NCBI GenBank assembly: GCA_900544305.1
Contig: UQUV01000007.1
Coordinates: 47,250 to 111,249 of the forward strand
Reading direction: 5' to 3'
Source of the DNA: an uncultured Porphyromonadaceae bacterium
Lineage (GTDB): Bacteria > Bacteroidota > Bacteroidia > Bacteroidales > Muribaculaceae
Length of the DNA: 64,000 bases
Of the stretch, positions 16,394 through 25,286 are shown piece by piece (position 1 is the stretch's first letter; each line of letters begins with the position of its first letter). The translations under genes were made by a program, and so were the position numbers. The notes beneath the pieces are model-generated. The model did not search any database. It was not told the DNA's origin and saw nothing but the letters and a program-made list of their open reading frames with translations.

Positions 16394-17785
16394 TTATTTT
16401 TTGATGAACTTTTGAACGCTTTCTCCGTTTTCGCTTGCAATTTTTACAAAGTATACGCCATTAGCCAATGCTGATACGTTCAATGTAGTTGCATTGCTGT
16501 TGATGTTTTCCTTCTTGGCAACGAAAGATCCGTTTGCTCCGTAGACATATACTGCATTCAACGATGCTTCGTCGGAAATTGTGATAGTTTCTGATGCAAC
16601 TGTCGGGAATACTTTAGCAGTTGTGTTGGCAACTACGCTGTTTACGCTTGACAAACCGCCGAATTCAGTCGGAACTGAGCGTGAGTCAGTGTCACCCATT
16701 CCAAGTTGGCCGTAGCGGTTCCAACCCCATACCCATACAGAGCCGTCTTCCTGAATACCCATAGAGTGGTAGTTGGCAGCAACAACTTTCTGCCATTTTG
16801 CCGTACCGATTTGGATTGGGAGCATTACGTCAGTTGTTTCGCCGTTACCGATTTCACCGTGAGGATTGTAGCCCCATGCCCAAAGTGAGCCGTCTTCCTT
16901 AATAACAAGGATATGATAGTCACCTACAGAGAATGATTTTACATTTTCGATGGCTTTGCCCGGAGTTCCGCTGAATTCACCTTCTATTTCACGGCCGAGT
17001 TCGCCTTCGTTGTTTGAACCCCAAGTCCAAAGAGAACCGTCGGCTTTCAACGCTGCAGTGCTGGATACACCTATGCCCAAAGCTACCCAATCGTTGTCTG
17101 TTCCAACTTGAGTCGGTTCGTAGTAAACAGTTTCTTCTGTATCTGCTACCTGTTTTCTTTCGTTTTCACCCCATGCCCAAAGTGTACCGTCAGCCTTGAT
17201 ACCTGCTGAGTGATAGAAACCGGATGCGGCATCGAGCCAGCGGTCGGTTCCCAATTGGAGCGGCATGTCGACGTATTCGTAATCTGCGCCATGGCCTGTT
17301 GCATAGTCCCAGTTGTTACCCCAAGTCCAGAGAGTTCCGTCGTTTTGGATAGCGCAGTATGTTGATGAGCGGCCTCTGATTTGTTTCCATTGTGCATCGT
17401 TTACTTTAGAAGGTGTATAAACACCGCCGTAAGTGCTCACGCTCGGTTGGCCGAGCTGTCCGTATGTGTTGGCTCCCCAAATCCACAATGTACCGTCTTC
17501 CTGGATACCGGCAGAGTTGAAACTTGAAGCGCAGATGAATTTCCATTTGGCATCACCGATTTTTTCAAAGGTGCTGATGTCGTAGTTGAATTCGTAGTCA
17601 CCGCATTTCCCGTTACCTATTTGTCCATAACCATTGGAACCTGATGCCCATAGATAGCCGTCTTTGTCGAGGACCATCGTATGGCTGCTACCTGCCATGT
17701 CTTTCCATTCAGAGTTTTCTACTTGAGCCTGTCCTTGTGCAGCAAAAAGTGCGGCAGCAGATAAAAGTGTAATTGCTTTTCTCAT
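16394..17785 (-). CDS. RCC1-repeat beta-propeller protein with T9SS sorting domain
   Basis: The 463-residue protein has a Sec signal peptide (MRKAITLLSAAALFAAQGQA). About seven RCC1 repeats of roughly 50 residues follow, each with a core such as DGTLWIWGANTYGQLG, DGTLWTWGNN, DGTLWAWGENERKQV or DGSVWVWGWNRYGQLG, giving one complete propeller. The C-terminal 75 residues (VFPTVASETITI ... LANGVYFVKIASENGESVQK) form a type IX secretion sorting domain. It is flanked by another T9SS cargo gene downstream and a membrane TPR regulator upstream. A binding or scaffold role at the cell surface is inferred. Confidence 0.87.
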   Translation of the reverse strand: MRKAITLLSAAALFAAQGQAQVENSEWKDMAGSSHTMVLDKDGYLWASGSNGYGQIGNGKCGDYEFNYDISTFEKIGDAKWKFICASSFNSAGIQEDGTLWIWGANTYGQLGQPSVSTYGGVYTPSKVNDAQWKQIRGRSSTYCAIQNDGTLWTWGNNWDYATGHGADYEYVDMPLQLGTDRWLDAASGFYHSAGIKADGTLWAWGENERKQVADTEETVYYEPTQVGTDNDWVALGIGVSSTAALKADGSLWTWGSNNEGELGREIEGEFSGTPGKAIENVKSFSVGDYHILVIKEDGSLWAWGYNPHGEIGNGETTDVMLPIQIGTAKWQKVVAANYHSMGIQEDGSVWVWGWNRYGQLGMGDTDSRSVPTEFGGLSSVNSVVANTTAKVFPTVASETITISDEASLNAVYVYGANGSFVAKKENINSNATTLNVSALANGVYFVKIASENGESVQKFIKK

Positions 17786-17857
17786 AACTTATATATTTAT
17801 GTTGGTTTGTGATAAATCGAATGTTTTTTCTTTGTTTTTGTGTCGATTTGTTATTGG

Positions 17858-17865
17858 CAAATGTA
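17858..17865 (-). promoter_or_regulatory. -7 box upstream of the RCC1 gene
   Basis: Minus-strand TACATTTG, 72 bp before the start codon. A TTTG lies 23 bp upstream (17889-17892), longer than the usual 20, and overlaps the terminator of the preceding gene. Confidence 0.5.
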
Positions 17866-17881
17866 TAAACAAAACAAATTA

Positions 17882-17914
17882 AAACAAGCAAAATGTCCCG
17901 AAAAGCGGGGACAT
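17882..17914 (-). terminator. Terminator of the TPR regulator gene, with a competing third arm
   Basis: On the minus strand ATGTCCC (17908-17914) pairs with GGGACAT (17893-17899) and is followed by TTTTGCTTGTTTT. A second copy of the left arm, AAAATGTCCC (17930-17939), directly after the stop codon, can pair with the same right arm over 10 bp. Confidence 0.7.
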
Positions 17915-17941
17915 ACAGGTAGAAAAAAAGGGACATTTTCC

Positions 17942-19609
17942 CTATATCGTTGAAAGATAGCTGAATAGCGAACAGGTGTCGTCGAGGTGCATTTTGGTGG
18001 AAATTCGTTGTTTTCTCTTTTTGCAGGCTTCGATGGTGATGTTGAGAAGTGATGCAATTTCTTTTGTATTAAGTCCCATATAGGTGTAGGCGATGAAACG
18101 GACGTCGTTGGCGTTGAGGTCCGGATGCTTTTCACGCAATGAGGTCATGAAAGTGGAGTTGACTTCTTCAAAATAGGTGAGGAAATCTTCCATTTCGGTG
18201 TTATTCCGCAACTGGCTTTTAAGTTTCAGCAGATATTGATTGTAGGTTGTATTGTTGTTGATGGAGTCGATTTTCGACAGAAAGTCGAGAGTTTCCTTCA
18301 TCAGCTCGTTTCGACTGGAGAGGTGGAGGGCTTTGGCTGTCAGTTCTCTGTTTTTCGCTTCAATTTTTTCGTATAGTTCCGATTTCTCAATTCGCGCTTT
18401 CATTTCTCTTTCCTTTAACTGGTTTTCGAGAATGATTTTTTTGTTCTGCGCGTCTTCCAGTTCCAGTTCAACGATTTTCTGCTGTTGCTCTGCCATCTTG
18501 CGCTTCTGTTTGTTTTTGCCAATTTGCATTCTCAGTACCCAAATGACGATGACAATCAGTATGGCAAATGTGGCAAAGAGCCAACGTTCGAATTTGATGG
18601 CTACCTGCTGTTCTCTCAATTTAGCCTGTGAATTGAGTAAGTCGAGCTTGATCTGGCTGTTCTCGTAAAACAGTTGGTTGCGGGTGCTTTGCAGTGAGTC
18701 CTTGATTCGCATGGCGGAGTCGAGATAGGCTATCGACTGTTCGAACTGACGGGCTTCCTGATAGATGCCTGAAATGTGGCTGTAGACCGATGCTTTAAAT
18801 TTCAAGTCGTTGGAAACCAATGCTTTTTCCGCCAGCTCGGTTGCCGCCTGTGTCTTATGCTCCTGTGCGGCTATCGTGGAATAGTCCATCATCATACTGC
18901 AGTAGGTGTGCGGGTCGTTGGCATACGTCACCATCGGTTGTATTTCATCCAACAATAGTTTTGCCTCGCTGAATTTTTGATTGGAAATCAGAATGTTGGC
19001 TTTCGTTTGCTTGGCAAGGAGTATTTGGTTGAGTTCGGCTTTCGGAAGGATTGAGATGGATTCGTCAATAAACTCTCCCGCAGCAGTCATATTGCCTTTG
19101 ATTTGGTTGATTTTTGACAGGTTGATGGCTGTTGCACCGCGCAGCAGGGAATCGTTATGCTCTTTTGCGTAATTATAGATTTTCTGGAACGACACGACTG
19201 CCTTGTCGTACTGTTCTTCCTCACAGTAGAGTACTGCCATGTTGTTGAGTGCCTTGAGGCTATATTCCGGCGGCAGGTTTTTCTCTGCAAAATCGTAGAG
19301 TTCGAGAAGCATATTCAGCGACTCGTTGAAATTGTACATTTCATAATAGCTTTTGGCCAATTGGTTGACTGCATCGAAATACTGTTCGTGCCAATTGTGT
19401 TCGTCAGCAATTTTTTTCGCTTCTGTGAGAGTCTGTATGGCGTCCTGGTATTGTTTGTCGCGCACAAACTGCTTGGCCGACATTATCAGCGTGTCGCATT
19501 GTTCTTTTGTTTGTGGGCCTTTCGTTCCGCATGACGCCAGCACTGGCAGCAGGAAGAGGGATACGAACAGGTATATAGTCGATTGTAGCTGATTGCAGAT
19601 TTTATTCAT
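17942..19609 (-). CDS. Membrane-anchored TPR protein with C-terminal LuxR-like HTH
   Basis: This is a predicted envelope-spanning regulator of 555 residues. The N-terminus is a lipoprotein-type signal (LLPVLASCGTKG). TPR repeats span about residues 35-310 (for example LAKSYYEMYNFNESL, MAVLYCEEEQYDKAV). A single transmembrane helix is near residue 340 (WLFATFAILIVIVIWVL). A coiled coil rich in Lys, Glu and Gln follows. The C-terminus has a LuxR-like helix-turn-helix (DVRFIAYTYMGLNTKEIASL, then EACKKRKQRISTKM). This architecture is common in Bacteroidota and is presumed to couple periplasmic events to transcription. It sits directly upstream of the RCC1/T9SS gene, a natural candidate target. 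Confidence 0.85.
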   Translation of the reverse strand: MNKICNQLQSTIYLFVSLFLLPVLASCGTKGPQTKEQCDTLIMSAKQFVRDKQYQDAIQTLTEAKKIADEHNWHEQYFDAVNQLAKSYYEMYNFNESLNMLLELYDFAEKNLPPEYSLKALNNMAVLYCEEEQYDKAVVSFQKIYNYAKEHNDSLLRGATAINLSKINQIKGNMTAAGEFIDESISILPKAELNQILLAKQTKANILISNQKFSEAKLLLDEIQPMVTYANDPHTYCSMMMDYSTIAAQEHKTQAATELAEKALVSNDLKFKASVYSHISGIYQEARQFEQSIAYLDSAMRIKDSLQSTRNQLFYENSQIKLDLLNSQAKLREQQVAIKFERWLFATFAILIVIVIWVLRMQIGKNKQKRKMAEQQQKIVELELEDAQNKKIILENQLKEREMKARIEKSELYEKIEAKNRELTAKALHLSSRNELMKETLDFLSKIDSINNNTTYNQYLLKLKSQLRNNTEMEDFLTYFEEVNSTFMTSLREKHPDLNANDVRFIAYTYMGLNTKEIASLLNITIEACKKRKQRISTKMHLDDTCSLFSYLSTI

Positions 19610-19626
19610 TTCATTCTATTTTCGGC

Positions 19627-19634
19627 CAAAAATA
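19627..19634 (-). promoter_or_regulatory. -7 box upstream of the TPR regulator gene
   Basis: Minus-strand TATTTTTG, 17 bp before the start codon. No good -33 box. Confidence 0.5.
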
Positions 19635-19652
19635 CGAAAAAAGCAAAATATT

Positions 19653-19704
19653 TAAAATAAAAGTAACGGGAAATGCAAAACCGTACGGCTGCATTTCCCG
19701 TTAC
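19653..19704 (-). terminator. Terminator of the transglutaminase lipoprotein gene
   Basis: A perfect 15-bp inverted repeat (19663-19677 with 19690-19704) is followed on the minus strand by TTTTATTTT. Confidence 0.85.
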
Positions 19705-19725
19705 TTGTGTATGGATGTCGGAATT

Positions 19726-22326
19726 CTAAAGGTTTCCAATAGTTTTCAGCAGTTGGTTTCCGAGGCCGATAGTGTAGCCATGGGATTCAAACACGACACG
19801 GTTGAAGGTGTCGGCAATGATGAATACCGGAAGCGGAGAATGCTGGTGAATCTTCATGTCCTGATAGATGGCTTTACGGATGGTTTGTCCGTTGTCGATA
19901 CCGAACACTACGTTCGACGGCAGACCTTTTATCGGTGCGGAGCAGTACTTGTCGTAAGCCCTGCGGTCGGGGAAAAGGAATATCATCTTGCGTCCCCATT
20001 TTTCCAGTTCGGCGGCTTTGGCTACTATGTCCTTCAGTGCATGGTCGGTAGGTTCTTGTCCTACGCCAAGCAGGCCGATTATGAAATATCCGCGGCCGGT
20101 GGTGAGCAGTACCGATGTTTCCTCGCCGCTTTCCGCCAGTGTAAACCGCGATTCGGAGTTGAAGCTGCCGATTACGCGGATGGCTTCCGTGTTGTCGCGC
20201 ATGACAAGCGATGATTTGGTGAGTTTGCCCGGCTCAACATTGAAAGTGGAAATCTGTGCAAGCACGTTTCCGTTGGCAAGGCGTGTTCCGGAGGTAAGCA
20301 TATAGTAGCCGCATTCCACTTCCGACGGTTTTTTGAAAATTTTGCTCCATGGTTCAAAGTCAGGATACTGAAGGAGGTCGAACGTCGTTCCGTTGTTCAC
20401 CGACAGCGTGTAGTGGCGGTAATATTCTGGGTCGTCGAGACGGGGTATCGGTTTGTAGTCGAGTTGCAGTTCTCCTGTTTCGTAAGTCTCCGAGTGGGAG
20501 AACTGGCGGACAAACACATCCTTGTCTTCGAAACGGTAGAACACGTTGCCCGTCACGCCGTCAATCCAGGTAGGAATGCCCATTGAGCGGGAGAGTGCCA
20601 CATAGAAGACAACCAGCGATTTACTGTCGGCCACACGGCTGCGCCAAACGCCTTCCGGAGAAATTATCGTGTTGACCGTACAGAGTTCGTCGTTGACCGT
20701 AATGTTGTCAACACACCATTGCGCCACTTCCCACGGGAAATCGTGGAAACGTTTTGCCTGTTCCGGAGTGATTTCGCGCTTGAAGAACGAGCGGTAGGCC
20801 GTCAGCATCTCGTTGCCGATGCGCGGGGCTATTACAGTCGCGGCATCTGCCTCGATATCTGTGTTGTAGAGGTGGTCGTCAAGAATCAATTGCGGCGTGT
20901 CGCGAAGGTCTTTTTCCGAAAGTGTCGCGAGCAGTTGCAGGGCACGTTCTGTATAGCCTTTGCGGGCGGCTGTACGCAGGTAGTTAATGATTTCTTTCCA
21001 GTTGCCGCGGGAGCCGACGATGTATGGGCGGATGCTCTCTGCATCCAGACCTGTCTGCTTGGCAAATGTTTCGATTGTTGCGCTGTCGGGGAATGTGGCA
21101 ATGTAGGCGTTGCGGATGGAGTCCTCCTGATGGAAACGGCGGTCGTTTTCGGCACGTTGTTCTGGGGTGACTTCCGGCAGGTTGGCCTTTTCAGCCGGCG
21201 GAACAATGTCGAACGATTCGGAAAATACTTCTCCTATATGGCGGTTGAGTGCCACTTTAACGACAGAGTCCTTGCCGAACGATACTTTTTTCCATCCAAA
21301 GCGGTCGTCCTTGGAAGCGAATACCATCATGTCGCCCAATCCGGCCGACAGGCGGGCTTTACCTTCCGCATTGGTCTGCTTGTGTGACACGGTGTAGAAT
21401 TCTGCATAGTTGTAGAGCTTGAATTCTATGTTGGCTTCCGGTATGGCTTTTCCGGTTGTGTCCACCACTTCGACCGTAACGGGAGCATTGTCGGCATAGT
21501 TGGATATAACGTTGATTTCCGCATAGTTGGCCGTGGTTTTCATTATGTCTTCGGGGCCTTCGTAGTAGCCGAACACCTTTGTGTGCATCAGCATTCCGCG
21601 GCTTGCCGGAGCGTTGAACCATCCGAGGTTAAGCACCGGTTCCGGTTCGCAGGCACCGAGAAAATACCATTTGCCGTCGACCCAGGCTTCCACCCAGGCA
21701 TGATTGTCGTCGGTATGTGCCCAGCGCGGAGTGTAGACCTGGCGTGCCGGAATGCCGACCGAGCGCAGTGCCGCAACCAGGAATGTCGACTCTTCACCGC
21801 AGCGGCCATAAGCGGTTTTGACTGTGGCCAGCGGAGAACTTGTCCGTGCATCGGAGGGCTGATAGTTTGCCTTTTCGTGGCACCAGTGGTTCACTTCCAG
21901 CACGGCATCGTACATCGACAGGTCCTTGATGCGCGGCATCAGTTCGTCGTGGAACACGAAGCGTGCGCTGTCGAGGCTTTCGTTGTTCACGCGTACGGGC
22001 AGAACAAAGTGATAGAACAGTTGGTCGGGGACCGTTTCTCCCCATTTGGTTTCCGTGCGGGTGGCAAACGCACTGCGCACATTCGCCAGATAGAACTCAC
22101 CGCTGTAGTCGGTGATGTCGCCTATTGTCATGTAGGCATAGAGAAAGGTCATGGCTTTCCGTTCTTCGGAACTCATTTTCGTGTCGAAAATGGAGAAAAG
22201 GTTGCCTTCGGCGAGTTGTGTTTTTTTGTATTCAAAATCACTGTTTACACGTTCCCAATAGGGATCGGTCTTGCTGCAGGCGGCAAGCAGCAGCGGCAAT
22301 AGCAGAATTGCAAAGAGTTTTTTCAT
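19726..22326 (-). CDS. Transglutaminase-like lipoprotein
   Basis: The 866-residue protein has a lipoprotein signal with lipobox Cys (LLPLLLAACSKTD). A transglutaminase/protease-like core follows, with Cys176 in YGRCGEESTFL, the His of DNHAWVEAW and a following Asp in WVDGKW. An Ig-like/carboxypeptidase-regulatory-type segment follows (VEVVDTTGKAIPEANIEFKLYN). A second transglutaminase-like region occurs near residues 530-620 (EVAQWCVDN ... ALSRSMGIPTWIDGV), in which Ser replaces the catalytic Cys. The C-terminus resembles a thioredoxin-like fold only weakly. It is probably a periplasmic or surface protein acting on peptides or glycoproteins; the substrate is unknown. Confidence 0.8.
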   Translation of the reverse strand: MKKLFAILLLPLLLAACSKTDPYWERVNSDFEYKKTQLAEGNLFSIFDTKMSSEERKAMTFLYAYMTIGDITDYSGEFYLANVRSAFATRTETKWGETVPDQLFYHFVLPVRVNNESLDSARFVFHDELMPRIKDLSMYDAVLEVNHWCHEKANYQPSDARTSSPLATVKTAYGRCGEESTFLVAALRSVGIPARQVYTPRWAHTDDNHAWVEAWVDGKWYFLGACEPEPVLNLGWFNAPASRGMLMHTKVFGYYEGPEDIMKTTANYAEINVISNYADNAPVTVEVVDTTGKAIPEANIEFKLYNYAEFYTVSHKQTNAEGKARLSAGLGDMMVFASKDDRFGWKKVSFGKDSVVKVALNRHIGEVFSESFDIVPPAEKANLPEVTPEQRAENDRRFHQEDSIRNAYIATFPDSATIETFAKQTGLDAESIRPYIVGSRGNWKEIINYLRTAARKGYTERALQLLATLSEKDLRDTPQLILDDHLYNTDIEADAATVIAPRIGNEMLTAYRSFFKREITPEQAKRFHDFPWEVAQWCVDNITVNDELCTVNTIISPEGVWRSRVADSKSLVVFYVALSRSMGIPTWIDGVTGNVFYRFEDKDVFVRQFSHSETYETGELQLDYKPIPRLDDPEYYRHYTLSVNNGTTFDLLQYPDFEPWSKIFKKPSEVECGYYMLTSGTRLANGNVLAQISTFNVEPGKLTKSSLVMRDNTEAIRVIGSFNSESRFTLAESGEETSVLLTTGRGYFIIGLLGVGQEPTDHALKDIVAKAAELEKWGRKMIFLFPDRRAYDKYCSAPIKGLPSNVVFGIDNGQTIRKAIYQDMKIHQHSPLPVFIIADTFNRVVFESHGYTIGLGNQLLKTIGNL

Positions 22327-22409
22327 ATCAGAGGTTACTAATGTCCGCTTATTAGTGGACGAGTTAAGAAATTAAATTTGCACTTAGTATAATTGTATTG
22401 AACAGGAAT

Positions 22410-23783
22410 TTACTTATCATATTTTAAGGTCTTCTTCAATGCCAAACCTTTTGCTGTAAGACGATATTTTTGGTTTTGACTATTGGGTTTGTCGGGGATT
22501 GTCAGTTCTACATAACCTTGATTTATTGCAGGGTTGAGATAGTCCGTTCTGAAATAGTCTCTATTCCTGATTGACAATAAATCTTGCAATTCCGAACGTC
22601 CTTTTTCTCCGACTAAAATAGAAACGAGTTTTTTGACTTGTGCACTTGCATGGTCACTTGCATGGTCACTTGCATGGTCACTTGCATGGTCACTTGCATG
22701 GTCTTGGGTGTTTATTGGAAATGTTATACGAATAAAATTATCAGTAAACATAAAGCAGTCTTCGCTGTATGCCTTTAGAATACGGGGAATTCCTGACCCT
22801 AACGACTCTACCAACTCCAAATCTCGATAAATTCTCATCAGTTCTTTGTTGCGTGGAATGGATATACCATTGAAGAATTCCTCTTTTGTAAGAGATTCCG
22901 GTAAACGGCCGGCCGAGGTTATCTCAAGTCGGTCGGGAAATATCTCAAATTTGGGCGGAACTTCAAAAGAGTAATCATTATGCACTATTGCATTGATTAC
23001 AGCTTCGCGCAAAGCAACCTTATTCCACAAAGGAGTTTCGATGCGTTCCATAGGTGTTATAGTGGCGGCTACCTTGTTTTCAATATCCAATTTTGCCAAT
23101 ACACTTTTGGTTGCTTTAATGAGTGAGCAATATCCGTACTCGTTATTTTCTTCCAATTCACAGCGGTCAAGGCTTGAATATTTTGCTACTTTGATTGAAT
23201 TACCATTCTCATCTGCCAAAAGATAGGCAACATAATTGTATTTCCCATCTTCTGTAAGTAATTCCAATGTTCGTTTGAAACTGTCGTTAAGCCTTTTGCC
23301 TCGTTCATCATAATAGATACGTAATTGCTCGAAACTCAAATCCTGTCGGTTGGACACTATGCGTCCGATGGAATTGCGTGTTCGCATGGCAAACAGACGG
23401 TCAATCTGTTCCTGAGGCATAGGTTCTGCCGATGTTCCCACCCGTAAATAAGCTCCGCGAGGTGTCATTCCATATTTCGTTTTGAAATAAGGTTTCTCAA
23501 TTCCGCTTGCTATTGTGATTTTGATAATACTATGTCCATCCTTTTGTTCTTCAGCAATGTCAAACAGACCCATTGCGGAAGGAAATATATTGTGCTTGAT
23601 GCGGTCTTTCAATCTCAGCATGCAATCATCTACATCCTTAACCCCCACAGTTGCTCCGTCTTTATCAATGCCGATATAGATGTATCCTCCTTCCTTGTAA
23701 TTCAGAAAGGCAACAATTTCCTTCTCGATGTCGAGTTCTGGAGTCAGCTCTCTTTTATATTCTATGCGGTTGGTTTCTGCCAT
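22410..23783 (-). CDS. AlbA/Schlafen-type putative DNA-binding protein with ATPase-like domain
   Basis: The 457-residue protein belongs to the RecG-related/AlbA_2 family of putative transcriptional regulators. The N-terminal AlbA (Schlafen) domain shows RIEYKRELTPELDIEKEI and GGYIYIGIDKDGATVGV. A HATPase_c_4-like middle region shows REAVINAIVHNDYS, LEITSAGRLPESL and LVESLGSGIPRI. The C-terminus is a likely winged helix. Between the last two lies an Asp-His-Ala-Ser tetrapeptide repeated five times, encoded by a perfect 12-bp tandem repeat. The family is scattered by horizontal transfer and its role is unclear. I see no good promoter in the 51-bp gap to the fucosidase gene, whose orientation does not make it an obvious partner. 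Confidence 0.78.
   Translation of the reverse strand: MAETNRIEYKRELTPELDIEKEIVAFLNYKEGGYIYIGIDKDGATVGVKDVDDCMLRLKDRIKHNIFPSAMGLFDIAEEQKDGHSIIKITIASGIEKPYFKTKYGMTPRGAYLRVGTSAEPMPQEQIDRLFAMRTRNSIGRIVSNRQDLSFEQLRIYYDERGKRLNDSFKRTLELLTEDGKYNYVAYLLADENGNSIKVAKYSSLDRCELEENNEYGYCSLIKATKSVLAKLDIENKVAATITPMERIETPLWNKVALREAVINAIVHNDYSFEVPPKFEIFPDRLEITSAGRLPESLTKEEFFNGISIPRNKELMRIYRDLELVESLGSGIPRILKAYSEDCFMFTDNFIRITFPINTQDHASDHASDHASDHASDHASAQVKKLVSILVGEKGRSELQDLLSIRNRDYFRTDYLNPAINQGYVELTIPDKPNSQNQKYRLTAKGLALKKTLKYDK
22644..22703. repeat. 12-bp tandem repeat, five units, inside the AlbA-type gene
   Basis: The unit ACTTGCATGGTC occurs five times without mismatch. Because 12 is a multiple of three, slippage would change the number of Asp-His-Ala-Ser units without breaking the frame. 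Confidence 0.95.
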
Positions 23784-23834
23784 ATCTCTGGTTGTTTTAT
23801 CTGTAATTTGTATTGGGCAGTAATGACTTAAGGG

Positions 23835-25133
23835 TTAAAAGGTTAATTCAATGATTCTGTCGATGTCTTTCGGTACGTTGGACAGCCGCACAACGATGCC
23901 TTCGTCCTTGACCTTGTCGAACTTGACGGCTTCACCGTTGTTCAGGCAGCGGGCGGATTTCACTTTTCCCGCCACCGGAAGGAACAGGGCATTGTCGGCC
24001 AGTTCGAGGATGTGGACATAGAGTTTGTTGTCCTTGCGTGTGGTTACGCCCCACGGATGCGGTGCGATTTCTCCGCCACGGGTTCCGTAGATGCTTTCTC
24101 CGTATTTTCCGAGCCATTCGCCCATTTCACGCAGTCGTTCGACGGCTGTTTCCGGCAGTCGTCCGTCGGGTTGCGGGCCGATGTTCAGCAGCAGGTTGCC
24201 GTTGCGTCCGGCAGCACGCACCAGATAGCGGATGAGTTCGGCGGTCGGCTTGTAGTTGAGGTCTGTGATTTTGTATCCCCACATTCCGTTCATTGTCTCG
24301 CAGGTTTCCAACGGCAGTCGGCTGATGGCTTGTCCCGAAAGTCCGGCGGTGTTTTCTCCCGGAAGGTCGCGTTCGAAAATCTGAATGTCTTCTCCTTCAA
24401 ACGGTTCGAGATGGTGGTTGTTGCCCACAAGGCATGCCGGCTGCAGGTTATGGATATGGTCGTAGAGTCCGCGCAGTTTCCAGTCGAAATTAGGATTGCG
24501 GTCCTGATCCCATACGCCGTCAAACCAGATGGCACCGATTTCTCCGTAGTTGGTCAGCAGTTCCTTCAGTTGGTTTTTCATGAATTCGTAGTAGTGCGGA
24601 TAGCTTATGGTTGTACCCGGTCGGTCTGTGCCCAGTCCGGTGCGGCCTCGCGGTGCATCGTCGCGCCACCAGTCAATGAGCGAGTAATAGAGATGCAGTT
24701 TCATGTCCTGACGGCTGCATTCGTCGGCAAGTTGGCGCACCACGTCTTTTCCATAAGGAGTGGCATCAACGATATTGTAGTCGGACTGGTCGGTGTCCCA
24801 CATCGAGAAACCTTCGTGGTGGCGCGATGTGAAGCAGATATATTTCGCTCCCGAGCCCTTGATGGCGTCAACCCATTCCTTTGCATTGAAGTTGTGGGGA
24901 TAGAAGGCGTTGGCAAGCTTTTCATATTCCTTATAATTGATATTCTTGTTGGTCATTGTCCATTCGCCGGTGGCGAGCATGGCATAAAGTCCCCAGTGGA
25001 TAAAGATTCCGAATTTGGCGTCCTGAAATTCTGTCCGTGCCTGTAGGTTGGATTCTGTCGGAGTATAGGGCACTTGTGCCTGTGTGTTGAACAGTAGGGC
25101 AAAAGCTGCGACGATGAGGAATAGTTTTTTCAT
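23835..25133 (-). CDS. Alpha-L-fucosidase, GH29
   Basis: This exported glycoside hydrolase (432 residues) removes fucose from host or dietary glycans. The signal peptide is MKKLFLIVAAFALLFNTQA. GH29 landmarks are clear: KFGIFIHWGLYAM near the N-terminus, YICFTSRHHEGFSMWDT, and the probable nucleophile Asp205 in AIWFDGVWDQ. NLLLNIGPQPDGRL and GESIYGTRGG lie near the end of the catalytic barrel. No lipobox is seen, so it is probably periplasmic. It has its own promoter and no SusC/SusD neighbours, so it is not part of an obvious polysaccharide-utilisation locus here. Confidence 0.93.
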   Translation of the reverse strand: MKKLFLIVAAFALLFNTQAQVPYTPTESNLQARTEFQDAKFGIFIHWGLYAMLATGEWTMTNKNINYKEYEKLANAFYPHNFNAKEWVDAIKGSGAKYICFTSRHHEGFSMWDTDQSDYNIVDATPYGKDVVRQLADECSRQDMKLHLYYSLIDWWRDDAPRGRTGLGTDRPGTTISYPHYYEFMKNQLKELLTNYGEIGAIWFDGVWDQDRNPNFDWKLRGLYDHIHNLQPACLVGNNHHLEPFEGEDIQIFERDLPGENTAGLSGQAISRLPLETCETMNGMWGYKITDLNYKPTAELIRYLVRAAGRNGNLLLNIGPQPDGRLPETAVERLREMGEWLGKYGESIYGTRGGEIAPHPWGVTTRKDNKLYVHILELADNALFLPVAGKVKSARCLNNGEAVKFDKVKDEGIVVRLSNVPKDIDRIIELTF

Positions 25134-25178
25134 TTTGCAGGGTATTAACGGTTTTTATGTTTTTTAATGGTAGCAATA

Positions 25179-25210
25179 CAAAATTAATAAAATAGCTGTC
25201 ATCTGCCAAC
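25179..25210 (-). promoter_or_regulatory. Promoter of the fucosidase gene
   Basis: Minus strand: GTTG (25207-25210), 20 bp, TAATTTTG (25179-25186), 46 bp before the start codon. Confidence 0.65.
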
Positions 25211-25221
25211 AGCCTGCGGCA

Positions 25222-25265
25222 AAAAAGAAAAAAGGCCGCCGATTCTCTTTCGAGCGGCAGCCTTG
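25222..25265 (-). terminator. Terminator of asd
   Basis: Minus strand AAGGCTGCCG pairs with CGGCGGCCTT (one G-U) and is followed by a T run. It lies about 20 bp after the asd stop. Confidence 0.85.
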
Positions 25266-25286
25266 TATCATAAAGTGGCGAGAGAT

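Noticed and set aside
22644..22703. Possible CRISPR array
   Set aside because: The 12-bp units have no spacers and are in frame within a coding gene.
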